The notes under the pieces were generated by a model. That model was not told the origin of the DNA and made no database searches. It saw only the letters and a program-made list of their open reading frames with translations. Below are positions 47,421 to 56,013 of a stretch of DNA of 64,000 bases, piece after piece. Each line of letters begins with the position of its first letter. Position 1 is the stretch's first letter. The translations under genes and the position numbers were made by a program. The stretch comes from Chelatococcus sp. YT9 (lineage in GTDB: Bacteria > Pseudomonadota > Alphaproteobacteria > Rhizobiales > Beijerinckiaceae). Location of the stretch: positions 2,736,501 to 2,800,500 of the forward strand of contig NZ_JAHBRW010000001.1 of assembly GCF_018398315.1 (NCBI RefSeq), in the 5' to 3' direction.

Positions 47421-48263
47421 ATGTCGTATCGCGGTCAGATCAGAGCGGACGGCGCGCAGCGCCGCGGTGTGGAACTGCTCGATCCGTTGTGGTCGCAGAT
47501 TCGGCGTGAAGCCGAAGGCATCATCGCCCGTGAAAGCGAGATGGCGAGCCTGATCGTCAGCGTGATCCTGAATCATGAGTCGCTCGAATCGGCGGTTTCC
47601 CACCGGATCGCCGGGCGTCTCGCGCATCCTGCGCTTCCCGCTGACTTGATTAGCCAGGCGTTCCGGGAGGCGATCAGCCATGACCCGGCAATAGCCGAAG
47701 CAATGCGGGCCGATATTCTAGCCGTCGCGGACCGCGATCCCGCCTGCACCCGGATGATCGAGCCGGTGCTTTACTTCAAGGGTTTCCACGCGATCCAGAC
47801 CCATCGGCTAGCCCATTGGCTCTGGAACGAGGGGCGGCGGGACTTCGCTCTCTATCTGCAGAGCCGTTCGTCTGAAGTTTTCCAGACCGACATCAATCCG
47901 GCAGCGCGCATCGGCAAGGGAATTTTCCTCGATCATGCAACGGGGCTCGTCATCGGCGCCACGGCGGTAGTGGAAGACAATGTGTCGCTGTTGCAGGACG
48001 TCACGTTGGGCGGCACGGGCAAGGAACAGGGAGATCGCCATCCAAAAATCAGGCATGGCGTGCTCATCGGCGCTGGCGCAAAGATTCTCGGCAATATCGA
48101 GGTTGGGCATTGCGCCCGCGTCGCCGCCGGCTCCGTGGTTCTGCAGCCTGTTCCATCCAATACAACGGTCGCAGGTGTTCCGGCCCGCGTTGTCGGAGCG
48201 GCGGGCTGCGCGGAGCCCGCACGGCGGATGGACCAGATTCTAGCGGACAAAGGGACGGATTGA
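47421..48263 (+). CDS. cysE: Serine acetyltransferase CysE
   Basis: A 280-residue enzyme forming O-acetylserine from serine and acetyl-CoA, the first step of cysteine synthesis. The N-terminal helical domain (about 20-150) is followed by the left-handed beta-helix: DINPAARIGKGIFLDHATGL, VIGATAVVEDNVSLLQDVTL, GGTGKEQGDRHPKI and ILGNIEVGHCARVAAGSVVL. His in FLDHATG and Asp in the preceding stretch are the catalytic pair. GGAGAGA precedes the ATG at 47421. DUF3126 follows 75 bp downstream. Confidence 0.95.
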   Translation: MSYRGQIRADGAQRRGVELLDPLWSQIRREAEGIIARESEMASLIVSVILNHESLESAVSHRIAGRLAHPALPADLISQAFREAISHDPAIAEAMRADILAVADRDPACTRMIEPVLYFKGFHAIQTHRLAHWLWNEGRRDFALYLQSRSSEVFQTDINPAARIGKGIFLDHATGLVIGATAVVEDNVSLLQDVTLGGTGKEQGDRHPKIRHGVLIGAGAKILGNIEVGHCARVAAGSVVLQPVPSNTTVAGVPARVVGAAGCAEPARRMDQILADKGTD

Positions 48264-48338
48264 GCCGGTCCTTCTTGCTCTCCGGGTTCATGCGTGGCAA
48301 GGCGGTGACCTGGATCGTCGAGCTTTAGAGGCCACAGG

Positions 48339-48551
48339 ATGGACAAGACCGAACTCGCGAAGATCGAGCGTTTTCTGCGCCGCACTTTCGCCAATCAATC
48401 CATCAGGGTCGTTGCGCGCCCTCGCAAGACGGATTCCGCCGAGGTTTATGTGGGCGAGGAATTCCTGGGGGTGCTGTTCCTCGACGATGAGGATGGCGAC
48501 AAGTCCTATAGCTTCCAGATGGCGATCCTGGACGCCGATCTCGAAGACTGA
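48339..48551 (+). CDS. DUF3126 family protein
   Basis: A 70-residue acidic protein recognised as DUF3126, conserved in Hyphomicrobiales directly after cysE. It starts MDKTELAKIERFLRRTFANQ and contains EVYVGEEFLGVLFLDDEDGD. Function is unknown. The fixed linkage to cysE suggests some tie to sulfur metabolism, but nothing in the sequence shows it. No membrane segment or Cys is present. Confidence 0.88.
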   Translation: MDKTELAKIERFLRRTFANQSIRVVARPRKTDSAEVYVGEEFLGVLFLDDEDGDKSYSFQMAILDADLED

Positions 48552-48598
48552 CACGCAGAGCCTCCGCTCGAGACGTGTATGCTTGGCGCGCCTGGCGC

Positions 48599-49399
48599 CT
48601 AGGGGCGGTGGGCTTGGCCGTGGATCAGGGCGGATACGATCCGCTTGACGCCGTCTGAGAGATGCGGCCATTCGCTCAGGCGAGCAGGGCTGAAGCGGAC
48701 CACCGCGTCCAACATGCCGATATGCAGCGTCGTGGTGCAAAGGTCGGCTGGTGAGCCCTTCTGCGCGTCCTCATTCTGGGGACACCGCACGAAGAAGGCC
48801 TCGCCATCCGTCGTGGCAAAGCCCTGCGCTGCCACGAGCAGACGTTCGTTGGCATAGCGCGAGCCAGCCTTGAAGCTGTATGAGATGAGTCCCGCTGGTC
48901 CGGGCTCTGGTTTTGTATCAACGAAGCGGCTGTAGGTCCTGTTCAGGCGTTCGCTGGGCGCCGAGAGTGGATCGGCGGGTCCCAAAGAAATCAGCACTGA
49001 GCGATCAAGCAACGAGCCGTTTGCGGCATCGTCGTGCTGCGGAGCCGCGTTGCTCCGCGGCCAGTCGATGATGAGTTCAAGACGCTCTATCCGCCCTTCG
49101 CCCGCAATGGGTGCACGCAGCCACTCCCGCGGTGCCGTCAGTGCAGTCTGGCCTATCTGATAATGCAGAACGGCTGGAAGGGGTTCTGGTTTGGCGGTCG
49201 CAAAGGCGAGGGCGATGCCTGTGGCAGTCCCCAATCCCACGATGGTCGCGGCCATGAAGGCCAGCACGGTGCGATCGGCCGAGCGTCGCCTTTGCGTTGG
49301 AGCATGCAGAAGTGCCGCGAAAATGGCCGCCTTCGCCATGGTGACATCTCCGCCTGTGGCGCGAGCCCACAGATCGCGGAACTCATGATGAACCATCAT
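48599..49399 (-). CDS. Hypothetical single-pass membrane protein
   Basis: A 266-residue protein I do not recognise. A 45-residue basic cytoplasmic head is followed by one membrane segment (VLAFMAATIVGLGTATGIAL) and a periplasmic domain of about 195 residues with a Cys pair (VRCPQNEDAQKGSPADLCTT) that may form a disulfide. The general layout (short cytoplasmic N-terminus, transmembrane helix, periplasmic lipoprotein-like domain) resembles envelope accessory proteins of this order. ATG at 49399 is followed by a second ATG. It converges with DUF3126. Confidence 0.75.
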   Translation of the reverse strand: MMVHHEFRDLWARATGGDVTMAKAAIFAALLHAPTQRRRSADRTVLAFMAATIVGLGTATGIALAFATAKPEPLPAVLHYQIGQTALTAPREWLRAPIAGEGRIERLELIIDWPRSNAAPQHDDAANGSLLDRSVLISLGPADPLSAPSERLNRTYSRFVDTKPEPGPAGLISYSFKAGSRYANERLLVAAQGFATTDGEAFFVRCPQNEDAQKGSPADLCTTTLHIGMLDAVVRFSPARLSEWPHLSDGVKRIVSALIHGQAHRP

Positions 49400-49752
49400 T
49401 TGCTCTGATGCTTAATGTTTCCTTGATAAAGGTCGCCCTCGCTTTTCGCTGTGGCGCAGATCGGGTGCGCGGTTGTGTCGCTCCGACGTGAGTGGCGCGA
49501 TTTCCGGGCGTATCTGGGCAATCATGCAGGGCTCCGCTTGCTGAACCCTTAAGCTGATCCTTGCAAATTATCGGATCGGAGCAGAGCAACTGGCGAAGTT
49601 CTGGAGGCAGTCTCCAGAACTTCGCGGGCTGTATGATCTCTCGGCTGGGCTCATCGCCCTAAAGCCGCTTCACATCCCTCCTTGCGATGCCCTAGATTTC
49701 GGCGGTCGTCCCCATGCCCGGTTCGCGGGCGGACATAAGCGAGAGGGCAGAG
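49400..49752. other. Divergent intergenic region containing a long perfect inverted repeat
   Basis: About 353 bases between the membrane-protein gene (minus) and the carbonic-anhydrase-like gene (plus). It holds the 14-bp inverted repeat at 49593-49625 and presumably both promoters. No small gene was credible. Confidence 0.45.
49593..49625. repeat. Perfect 14-bp inverted repeat with 5-base loop
   Basis: GCGAAGTTCTGGAG (49593-49606) and CTCCAGAACTTCGC (49612-49625) are exact reverse complements around GCAGT. It lies in the space between two divergent genes, so it is at the 3' end of neither, and neither strand shows a T-run after it. It could be an operator or part of a small RNA. Confidence 0.7.
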
Positions 49753-50283
49753 ATGGCGCTGTATCGACTAGGACAAAAAGAGCCGCAATTGCCGCCTCCC
49801 AACCACTTTTGGGTGGCGCCGGATGCACAGGTCATCGGCAATGTCGTCCTGGGTCGGGATGTCGGGATATGGTTTGGTGCGGTCCTGCGTGGCGATAATG
49901 AAGAGATCACGATCGGGGCAGGCAGCAATATCCAGGAGCTGTCGGTGCTCCACACGGATATCGGTTTCCCACTCGAGATCGGCGAAGGGTGTACGATCGG
50001 GCATCGCGCCATTCTGCACGGCTGCCGTATCGGGCCGAACAGCCTGATCGGGATGGGAGCGATTGTTCTGAACGGCGCAAGGATCGGTGCGAATTGCCTC
50101 GTAGGCGCCGGGGCCCTGGTGACCGAAGGCAAGGAATTTCCGGACGGCAGCCTCATCGTGGGCTCGCCGGCCCGTGTCGTACGTGCGCTTGACGAAGCGG
50201 CGATCGAGCGCTTGCGGCTGTCGGCGGTCGGCTACCAGGACAACTGGAAGCGGTTCGCCACCGATCTCAGCCCGATTGATTGA
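49753..50283 (+). CDS. Gamma-carbonic anhydrase family protein
   Basis: A 176-residue left-handed beta-helix hexapeptide protein. The zinc-binding His residues are in SVLHTDIGFPLEIG and IGHRAILHGCRIG, matching gamma-carbonic anhydrases (CaiE/PaaY-like group). The C-terminal helix DEAAIERLRLSAVGYQDNW packs on the coil. ATG at 49753 is preceded by GAGAGGG. Activity as a true carbonic anhydrase is not guaranteed in this group. Confidence 0.92.
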   Translation: MALYRLGQKEPQLPPPNHFWVAPDAQVIGNVVLGRDVGIWFGAVLRGDNEEITIGAGSNIQELSVLHTDIGFPLEIGEGCTIGHRAILHGCRIGPNSLIGMGAIVLNGARIGANCLVGAGALVTEGKEFPDGSLIVGSPARVVRALDEAAIERLRLSAVGYQDNWKRFATDLSPID

Positions 50284-50305
50284 AGGGTGTAGCGTGCGGC
50301 TCGCC

Positions 50306-50941
50306 TTAGCGAGCCGCAGTGGCCGTCGTGGTATCCGGCGCGCCCAAGGCGACCCACAGGTTCGGGCTGACAGCCGATTGGCGCTTGAGATAGCGATAGC
50401 CCGTAGCGGTCCAAGGCAGGATCTGCTGGCGCTTGTTGTCGAGAACGAGATCGCCGATATCCGTGCGCACGGTGAGCACCGCATGGCCCTCGTCCTCCAA
50501 GTCGCGCACGACCGTGACGAGCAGGGCTTCCCGCGGCAGACCGGCCTTGATCAGCCGGCGGCGCTTCTCGAGGACATAATCCTCACAGTCTCCCTTGCCA
50601 TCGGTAGGATAATCCCAGGATTCGACGACGCCCCAGTGATCCATGTCGCTGACGGGCTCGATCTCCTTGTTGACCTTCGCATTGATACCGAGCAGGAGGT
50701 TCCAGCTACGCGGGGTGATCATCACCTCCCGCGCCTGACCGTCCGCCACCTCGCAATCCGCGCCGTTCTTCCGGCAGAAGTCGGCCCAGCCGAGCGGAGC
50801 GCGCGCGTTGCCCATTTCGAGAGCCACGGGGGTGATGGGAAAGTTGGGCAATGCGGCTTGGCGGGTCTGTGCCATGGCTTGCGAGGTCGTAGCGGCGCAA
50901 AGGGACGCGAGGAACGCCACGACGCGAAGAGTGAACGCCAT
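50306..50941 (-). CDS. BTLCP transglutaminase-like cysteine proteinase, copy 1
   Basis: A 211-residue exported protein. The signal peptide is MAFTLRVVAFLASLCAATT. The bacterial transglutaminase-like cysteine proteinase domain has the catalytic Cys in GKGDCEDYVLEKRRRL, His in GHAVLTVRTD and Asp in LVLDNKRQ. The start at 50941 gives a proper signal peptide; a longer frame starts at 50956. It is homologous along its length to the next gene in the same direction, indicating a tandem duplication. A 16-bp palindrome lies 68 bp upstream. Confidence 0.9.
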   Translation of the reverse strand: MAFTLRVVAFLASLCAATTSQAMAQTRQAALPNFPITPVALEMGNARAPLGWADFCRKNGADCEVADGQAREVMITPRSWNLLLGINAKVNKEIEPVSDMDHWGVVESWDYPTDGKGDCEDYVLEKRRRLIKAGLPREALLVTVVRDLEDEGHAVLTVRTDIGDLVLDNKRQQILPWTATGYRYLKRQSAVSPNLWVALGAPDTTTATAAR

Positions 50942-51008
50942 ACTACAGTTTCCCAACTCGATAACGCTTCATTTACTCTTTCATGGCCCGGGCGCCGGAA
51001 CAAGATGT

Positions 51009-51024
51009 GTTAACGCGCGTTAAC
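51009..51024. promoter_or_regulatory. Perfect 16-bp palindrome upstream of BTLCP copy 1
   Basis: GTTAACGCGCGTTAAC equals its own reverse complement. It holds TTAA, six bases, TTAAC, close to but one base shorter than the CtrA consensus TTAA-N7-TTAAC. It lies between the two BTLCP genes, 67 bases before the copy 1 start. Its role as an operator is inference. Confidence 0.45.
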
Positions 51025-51043
51025 CTTCTTTGTGATTATTTTG

Positions 51044-51703
51044 TTAATTTAGGGGCGAAAGCGTGGCCGTTGCCGCATTCCCCTCTTGCTCGCCGAAGGC
51101 GATCCAGCCTGGCTCACGCTGGCTTTCCCGCTTGATGAAGCGGTAGCCGGTTGCGCTCCAGGGCAGGACAGCGTCGCGCTTGTTGTCGAGGACGAAATCG
51201 CCGCGATCGGTGCGCACCATCAGTACGGCATGACCGGCATTGGCTTCATCCAGCACGACGGTGATGAGCAGCGCGCGCCTCGGCAGTCCGGCCGCGACAA
51301 GCTGCTTGCGCTTCTCGAGAACATAATCCTCACAATCACCAACGCCGTCGTCCGGAAAATCCCACGACTCGACGAGGCCCCAGTGCTGAAGGTCGGGCAG
51401 GGGGCGGATGTCGGCGTTAACGCGGCGATTGATCGCGACAATTTCACTCCACCGGCCTTGCGAGAGCATGATCTTCGCTGGTTCGGCGAGACTGATCGTA
51501 CATTCCGACGGGTGGCGCTTGCAGAGATCAATCCATCCGATCGGCGCGCGTGTGGTGTCCTTAGTCGGTGCGGGATTGCTCGCGGAGGGGAGAGACGCGT
51601 GCCGCTCAACGGGAAGTGCCGGCTGGACGATCAGACCCGCCAGAACCGCGGCAATCGGGATGTGCAGGGGGCGAGGTTTGACTCGCTCCAATATCCGGAT
51701 CAT
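51044..51703 (-). CDS. BTLCP transglutaminase-like cysteine proteinase, copy 2
   Basis: A 219-residue exported protein with a basic-hydrophobic N-terminus (LHIPIAAVLAGLIVQPALPV). It has the same catalytic set as copy 1: Cys in GVGDCEDYVLEKRKQL, His in GHAVLMVRTD and Asp in FVLDNKRD. GGAGGA lies 6 bases before the ATG. In other bacteria family members sit beside type I secretion or LapG-like systems that cut surface adhesins; no such adhesin or transporter gene is in this window, so the target is unknown. Confidence 0.9.
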   Translation of the reverse strand: MIRILERVKPRPLHIPIAAVLAGLIVQPALPVERHASLPSASNPAPTKDTTRAPIGWIDLCKRHPSECTISLAEPAKIMLSQGRWSEIVAINRRVNADIRPLPDLQHWGLVESWDFPDDGVGDCEDYVLEKRKQLVAAGLPRRALLITVVLDEANAGHAVLMVRTDRGDFVLDNKRDAVLPWSATGYRFIKRESQREPGWIAFGEQEGNAATATLSPLN

Positions 51704-51946
51704 GACTCGTCCTCCACGCTAGTGAATGACGAGTATTTCCCGTAAATTGTTGCGTCTCACGTAAAATGATATTGTGATTTTTGATGTATTTATGGTCTAG
51801 ATATTGTCATTCGGCATACGGTTTATGTCTTTTCCTGGGGAATGTTCCGTTAGGTATTAGCGGGTTCGTATGCGGCACACTCGGCATTGTGTGTGTCCTG
51901 CGGATGGATCCGAGCGGAATCGTCAGAGGGGCGGGCCGTGCGGCGA

Positions 51947-52573
51947 TCAAGCCGCCGGTCCGATGATCCGCGCGAAGTCCTGTTTGCCCATGATCTCGCC
52001 GAATTCGACGGCGAAGCCGCCATTGAAATGCCTGACGACCTTAGCGCTCGTGCGGCCGACGATTACCGGCGAGCCCAACTCCGGCACGACGCTGGCGAGC
52101 AAAGCGGCGCCCGAGTGGGAGATGTCCATGATATGGACGTCATGCTGCGTCCCATCCGGCAATGTCAGTCCGATACCGGTGATGGTTGGGGTGACACGTT
52201 CGTGCCGGCGGACTTCGGGAGCTTTGATGGGCTCCCGATTGGCCAATGCTGTCATCTGGGCGGCGATTTTCTCGCGCTTGCGCGGGTTGGCCGTGATCGA
52301 GACAACGAAGCCCTGTTGTGAATGGCGAATGATATCGCCTTCCACGCGCCCGAGATGATCGAGATAAAGCACGGCATGTTCGCCGATTTCACCGCGGTTC
52401 GACGCCAGGACATGCATGTCCCCGGGAGACATGTCGATGGTCTGGCATGGAAACTCATGCCGCCCCTCGATCATGTAGCGGCCGAGGAGTGTGATTTTAA
52501 GCCGCTCGAAGCGCCGGCGCTCAGCGTCGTCGCCCGATGCCGGAGAAGAGATCTCGGTTGCTGCTGGCGCCAT
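51947..52573 (-). CDS. Double PilZ-domain protein
   Basis: A 208-residue cytoplasmic protein with two PilZ-type halves. The first (about 18-105) starts ERRRFERLKITLLGRYM and has TIDMSPGDMHVLA. The second (about 120-205) starts VRRHERVTPTITGIGLTLPD and has DVHIMDISHSGAALLA. Both carry the R-x-x-x-R and D/N-x-S-x-x-G parts that bind c-di-GMP, the second half being closer to consensus. It could be an effector for c-di-GMP made elsewhere, for example by the GGDEF-EAL protein in this window. Confidence 0.85.
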   Translation of the reverse strand: MAPAATEISSPASGDDAERRRFERLKITLLGRYMIEGRHEFPCQTIDMSPGDMHVLASNRGEIGEHAVLYLDHLGRVEGDIIRHSQQGFVVSITANPRKREKIAAQMTALANREPIKAPEVRRHERVTPTITGIGLTLPDGTQHDVHIMDISHSGAALLASVVPELGSPVIVGRTSAKVVRHFNGGFAVEFGEIMGKQDFARIIGPAA

Positions 52574-52957
52574 CTGTCAATCCATCAGTGTCGATGAAGG
52601 ATAATACACAAAAAGGAAGAGCGCGCAGGGGCGCCGACCAAGGATCTTCCTAGCCTATTTCCATTAATGATTGATTGTTCATGAGAATATAATTGCAGTT
52701 ATGGTCCTGTGTTCATGAAGGTTATCGCACGCATCGAAATGAATGATGGCGCAATATTATCAGAGGGTGTGTACAGATAAGTCAATCCTATCGGAAGCGT
52801 CCTTCGATGCGGAGATGGAGCAACTCTGAGCGTGATTGCGGAAGCTTCGCGAGCGGTGGTGTTTCCCCCGGAAAAATGTGCCAGAAGTCTTGAGCACAAT
52901 GCTCTGGCCTGCCGTGGCCGCGCCGACCCCGTGAACTGCCGTAGACGAAGGAACTGG
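52574..52957. other. Divergent intergenic region before the rhomboid gene
   Basis: About 384 bases between the PilZ gene (minus) and the rhomboid gene (plus). The first 200 bases are AT-richer. The rhomboid frame is open back to 52832 but without family features there. I see no gene, hairpin or repeat of note. Confidence 0.4.
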
Positions 52958-53758
52958 ATGCCCTTGAACGCTTTCACACCGCATCGCCCCGCGCGCGAGC
53001 CGATGGTCAATGCGCCGCTGTCGGTCGTTCTTCTCATTGCCATGCTCGTTGTGATCCACGTCCTCCGGCTGGCGATCAGCGAGGAGGCGGATTTTCGAGT
53101 TCTCGTCGAGTTGGCGTTCGTGCCCGCCCGGCTCACGGTCGCGGTCATGCCGTCCGCGCTCGACACCATCCTCGCGGCCGCCGCGGCACGCGGGAGCCAG
53201 CACGTCCTTCTCGCCCAGCTCCTGCTGCAGGAAGGCACGAAGCCGTGGACGCTCATCACCCATGCCTTCCTGCACGGCTCGTGGACCCATTTGATTTTCA
53301 ACGCGCTGTGGCTGCTTGCCTTCGGCAGCCCGGTGGCACGGCGCTTCGGCACGCTGCGTTTTGTTCTGCTGCTCGTGGTATGCGCCATCGTGGGCGCGAT
53401 CTTCTATACATTGTTCAATCCCTACGGCGCGATACCGATGATCGGCGCCTCGGGTGCCATCTCCGGCGTCATGGCGGCAGCCTGCCGCTTCGTCTTCCAG
53501 CCTGGAATGCCATGGCTCGCCCATCAGCCCGGCATGGCGGAATACGCGAAAGCACAGAGCTGGCGGGAGATCATGAAAGATCGCCGCGCCATGAGTTTTA
53601 TTGCGGTCTGGTTCGGCGTGAATATCGTGTTCGGGATCGCCGCCAGTCCGCTGGGGCTCGCTGATGGCGGAATAGCCTGGGAAGCGCATATCGGTGGCTT
53701 CGTTGCGGGCTTCCTGCTTTTTCCGCTGTTGGATCCGGCATCGCGCAGGCGCCGCTGA
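52958..53758 (+). CDS. Rhomboid family intramembrane serine protease
   Basis: A 266-residue membrane protease of about six membrane segments. The catalytic Ser is in MIGASGAISGVMAA (GxSG motif) and the catalytic His in AHIGGFVAGFLLF. The oxyanion HGSWTHLIFNALWL (His-Asn region) is also present. An insertion before the last segments (PGMAEYAKAQSWREIMKDR) is typical of alphaproteobacterial rhomboids. AAGGAA precedes the ATG at 52958. Substrates are unknown. Confidence 0.92.
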   Translation: MPLNAFTPHRPAREPMVNAPLSVVLLIAMLVVIHVLRLAISEEADFRVLVELAFVPARLTVAVMPSALDTILAAAAARGSQHVLLAQLLLQEGTKPWTLITHAFLHGSWTHLIFNALWLLAFGSPVARRFGTLRFVLLLVVCAIVGAIFYTLFNPYGAIPMIGASGAISGVMAAACRFVFQPGMPWLAHQPGMAEYAKAQSWREIMKDRRAMSFIAVWFGVNIVFGIAASPLGLADGGIAWEAHIGGFVAGFLLFPLLDPASRRRR

Positions 53759-53935
53759 ACGAGAAATGCGCCGGACCGGCCTGAGCGGCGCGCATGGTCC
53801 AGCGCGTCCCGCATCATTTCACGCGCACATCACCGGTAGCTTGGAGCTTGCGATCTCCATAAGCTTTCCCCACAATCTAAGACAATTGGTCGCAGGTTGT
53901 CCTCAGCCTGCGTCCCTGGAGGAAGGAGGAAGGCT

Positions 53936-54367
53936 ATGTCGGTCGATCGTATTCTCGCCATGAAGGGTGGAGATGTCGTCACCATTCCGCCCCATCGCAC
54001 GCTCGACGAAGCCGTCAAGCTTTTGGCCGAAAAGCATATCGGTGCCTTGGTCGTCGCCGGGGCGGATCGCAAAGTTCTCGGCATCATCACCGAACGCGAT
54101 ATTGTGCGGGTCCTCGCGAAGGAGGGTGCTGTCGCCTTCAGCGAAGCCGTTTCGGCGCATATGACCTCGAACGTCCGCACCTGCACCGGAAGCTTCCTCG
54201 TCAATGACGTCATGGAGATCATGACGCTTGGCAAGTTCCGGCATGTTCCGGTCGTGGAAGACGGCGTCCTAGTCGGTATTATCTCGATCGGTGACGTCGT
54301 GAAGCATCGGCTCGCGGAAGTCGAGCATGAGCATCAGGTTCTGCGCGAATATATCGCGACCGCCTGA
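53936..54367 (+). CDS. CBS domain-containing protein
   Basis: A 143-residue protein made of a CBS pair. CBS1 spans about 5-65 (TLDEAVKLLAEKHIGALVVA, then IITERDIVRVLA). CBS2 spans about 75-132 (LVNDVMEIMTLGKFRHVPVV, then GIISIGDVVKHRL). These pairs bind AMP, ATP or SAM and act as energy sensors. A strong purine-rich site (GGAGGAAGGAGGAAGG) precedes the ATG at 53936. The partner protein is unknown. It converges with patatin, 10 bp apart. Confidence 0.93.
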   Translation: MSVDRILAMKGGDVVTIPPHRTLDEAVKLLAEKHIGALVVAGADRKVLGIITERDIVRVLAKEGAVAFSEAVSAHMTSNVRTCTGSFLVNDVMEIMTLGKFRHVPVVEDGVLVGIISIGDVVKHRLAEVEHEHQVLREYIATA

Positions 54368-54377
54368 GGCGGCGTTT

Positions 54378-55433
54378 CTATTCGATGGCTTGGCGGGCCG
54401 CAGATTCCTGGACGAGATACTCGCGGATCTCGTCCATCATTCGCTCGGCGGCCTCGGCGCCAAGCGTGATCGATTCGTCCGCCTTGTGGAAATCGAACAG
54501 GCCGATGCGATTGAGCTTCGGCGATATCATGATGTCGGGGGGATCGCCGGCGAGGCGTGAGCGGGCGATCCGGTCCTGCGTGATATTGAAGGCATCGACC
54601 ATGACAGTTCCGATGCCGGGAACTCCGTCGGAGCGTGTTGCGAACTGACGCACGCGTTCGGCGACACCCCAGACGGGTCCAAGCAGGCTGCGTCGCTTCG
54701 CAGCCGCCTCCGCGATGATGGATTGCGTGCTCTGGGCGATATCCGGATCAACAACCGGGATGACCGCGCCGCGACTGCGCGCGTCACCGTTCAGATTGAC
54801 ACAGACGACCACATCCGCGCCGAGTGCCCGCGCCACCGTCACGGGAATGGGATTGACGAGCGCGCCGTCCATCAGCCACCGCCCGCCGAACTTCACCGCG
54901 TCGAGGACGCCGGGGAGTGCGTAGGAGGCGCGCATGATGTCCGTCAGAAGTCCCTTGGTCAGCCAGACCTCATGGCCACTGCCGAGTTCCGTGGCGACGG
55001 CGGCGAAACGGTGGGGCAGGCTCTCGGCACGAACGCCGACGAGGTTTTCATCGAGCAGCCGCTTCAGACGGTCACCGGCAATGAGCCCGGACCCATTGAG
55101 ATGGAAGTCGAGGAGACCGATGACGCGCCGGCGCGTGAGGCCGCGCGCGAATTCCTCCAGCACATCGAGCTTGCCGGCGGAGAAGCAGCCGCCGACCACG
55201 GCGCCGATCGAGGTGCCGACGATGACATCGGGAACAAGTCCGTTCCGCTCGAAGGCTTTCATGACGCCGATATGCGACCAGCCGCGCGCTGCACCGCCGC
55301 CCAGCGCAAGCCCCAGCTTCACCCGGGAGGGCGCGCCGTAGGGAGCGGTGCCTGCGTCAGATGCGGGCGCGGCACCGGAGGTGGGACCTGCTGCTTCGGA
55401 ACGCTTCGGTTCGGAGGCGCTTCTTTCCAACAT
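54378..55433 (-). CDS. Patatin-like phospholipase (RssA-like)
   Basis: A 351-residue lipid acyl hydrolase-like protein. After an N-terminal Ala/Pro-rich stretch of about 40 residues comes the oxyanion loop LGLALGGGAARGWSHIGVMK. The nucleophile elbow is VIVGTSIGAVVGG and the dyad Asp lies in LMDGALVNPIPV, as in RssA/NTE patatins. It probably hydrolyses phospholipid acyl chains at the membrane; the target is not known. Confidence 0.9.
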   Translation of the reverse strand: MLERSASEPKRSEAAGPTSGAAPASDAGTAPYGAPSRVKLGLALGGGAARGWSHIGVMKAFERNGLVPDVIVGTSIGAVVGGCFSAGKLDVLEEFARGLTRRRVIGLLDFHLNGSGLIAGDRLKRLLDENLVGVRAESLPHRFAAVATELGSGHEVWLTKGLLTDIMRASYALPGVLDAVKFGGRWLMDGALVNPIPVTVARALGADVVVCVNLNGDARSRGAVIPVVDPDIAQSTQSIIAEAAAKRRSLLGPVWGVAERVRQFATRSDGVPGIGTVMVDAFNITQDRIARSRLAGDPPDIMISPKLNRIGLFDFHKADESITLGAEAAERMMDEIREYLVQESAARQAIE

Positions 55434-55531
55434 CGCTGATGCCCCAGGCTGGTCTGTTGCGAGCGGCGGCAGTTTGCCACCGATTCGTTCACAAGCGCTT
55501 CAAGGCAGACCGGCCGACACGGGTGTGGCGG

Positions 55532-55960
55532 TCATGTCCTGGTAGGGACCAGCTGACGTGAAGCGTCGCCGAGAGGCACGCGGCGGTAGAAGCAGCTCTC
55601 GCGGCCGGTGTGGCAGCAGCCGCCATCTCCGCCGACGCGCACCTTGATCCAGACGGCATCCTGATCGCAATCAATCCGCATGTCGACGATCGTCTGCAAC
55701 TGGCCCGATGTGTCGCCTTTGTGCCAGAGCGTTTGGCGCGAACGGGACCAGTACCAAGCTTCACCGGTCGCGATGCTGCGCGCCAATGCCTCGGCATTCA
55801 TGTGAGCGACCATAAGCACCTCGCCGGTATCGGCGTGGGTGGTCACGCAGGTGATGAGGCCGTTTGCGTCGAAGGCTGGCATGAGCAGATCGCCCTCCTC
55901 GACCTCGGCCTTGGAGCCTCGCTCCGCGAAGGGCGTCTCGATTCCGGAAGTTTCATTCAC
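55532..55960 (-). CDS. hisI: Phosphoribosyl-AMP cyclohydrolase HisI
   Basis: A 142-residue metalloenzyme of histidine synthesis that opens the purine ring of [45 protein letters not shown] and [15 protein letters not shown] are family signatures. The zinc Cys residues lie in [20 protein letters not shown] and in [12 protein letters not shown] at 55960 gives the family-typical N-terminus; a longer frame continues back into folE with unrelated sequence. It follows folE after 53 bp. Confidence 0.92.
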   Translation of the reverse strand: MNETSGIETPFAERGSKAEVEEGDLLMPAFDANGLITCVTTHADTGEVLMVAHMNAEALARSIATGEAWYWSRSRQTLWHKGDTSGQLQTIVDMRIDCDQDAVWIKVRVGGDGGCCHTGRESCFYRRVPLGDASRQLVPTRT

Positions 55961-56013
55961 GGCGCATGATCCAGTTGAGAGCGATCGGGGCGGCCGCGCG
56001 GTCGCACGAGGGA

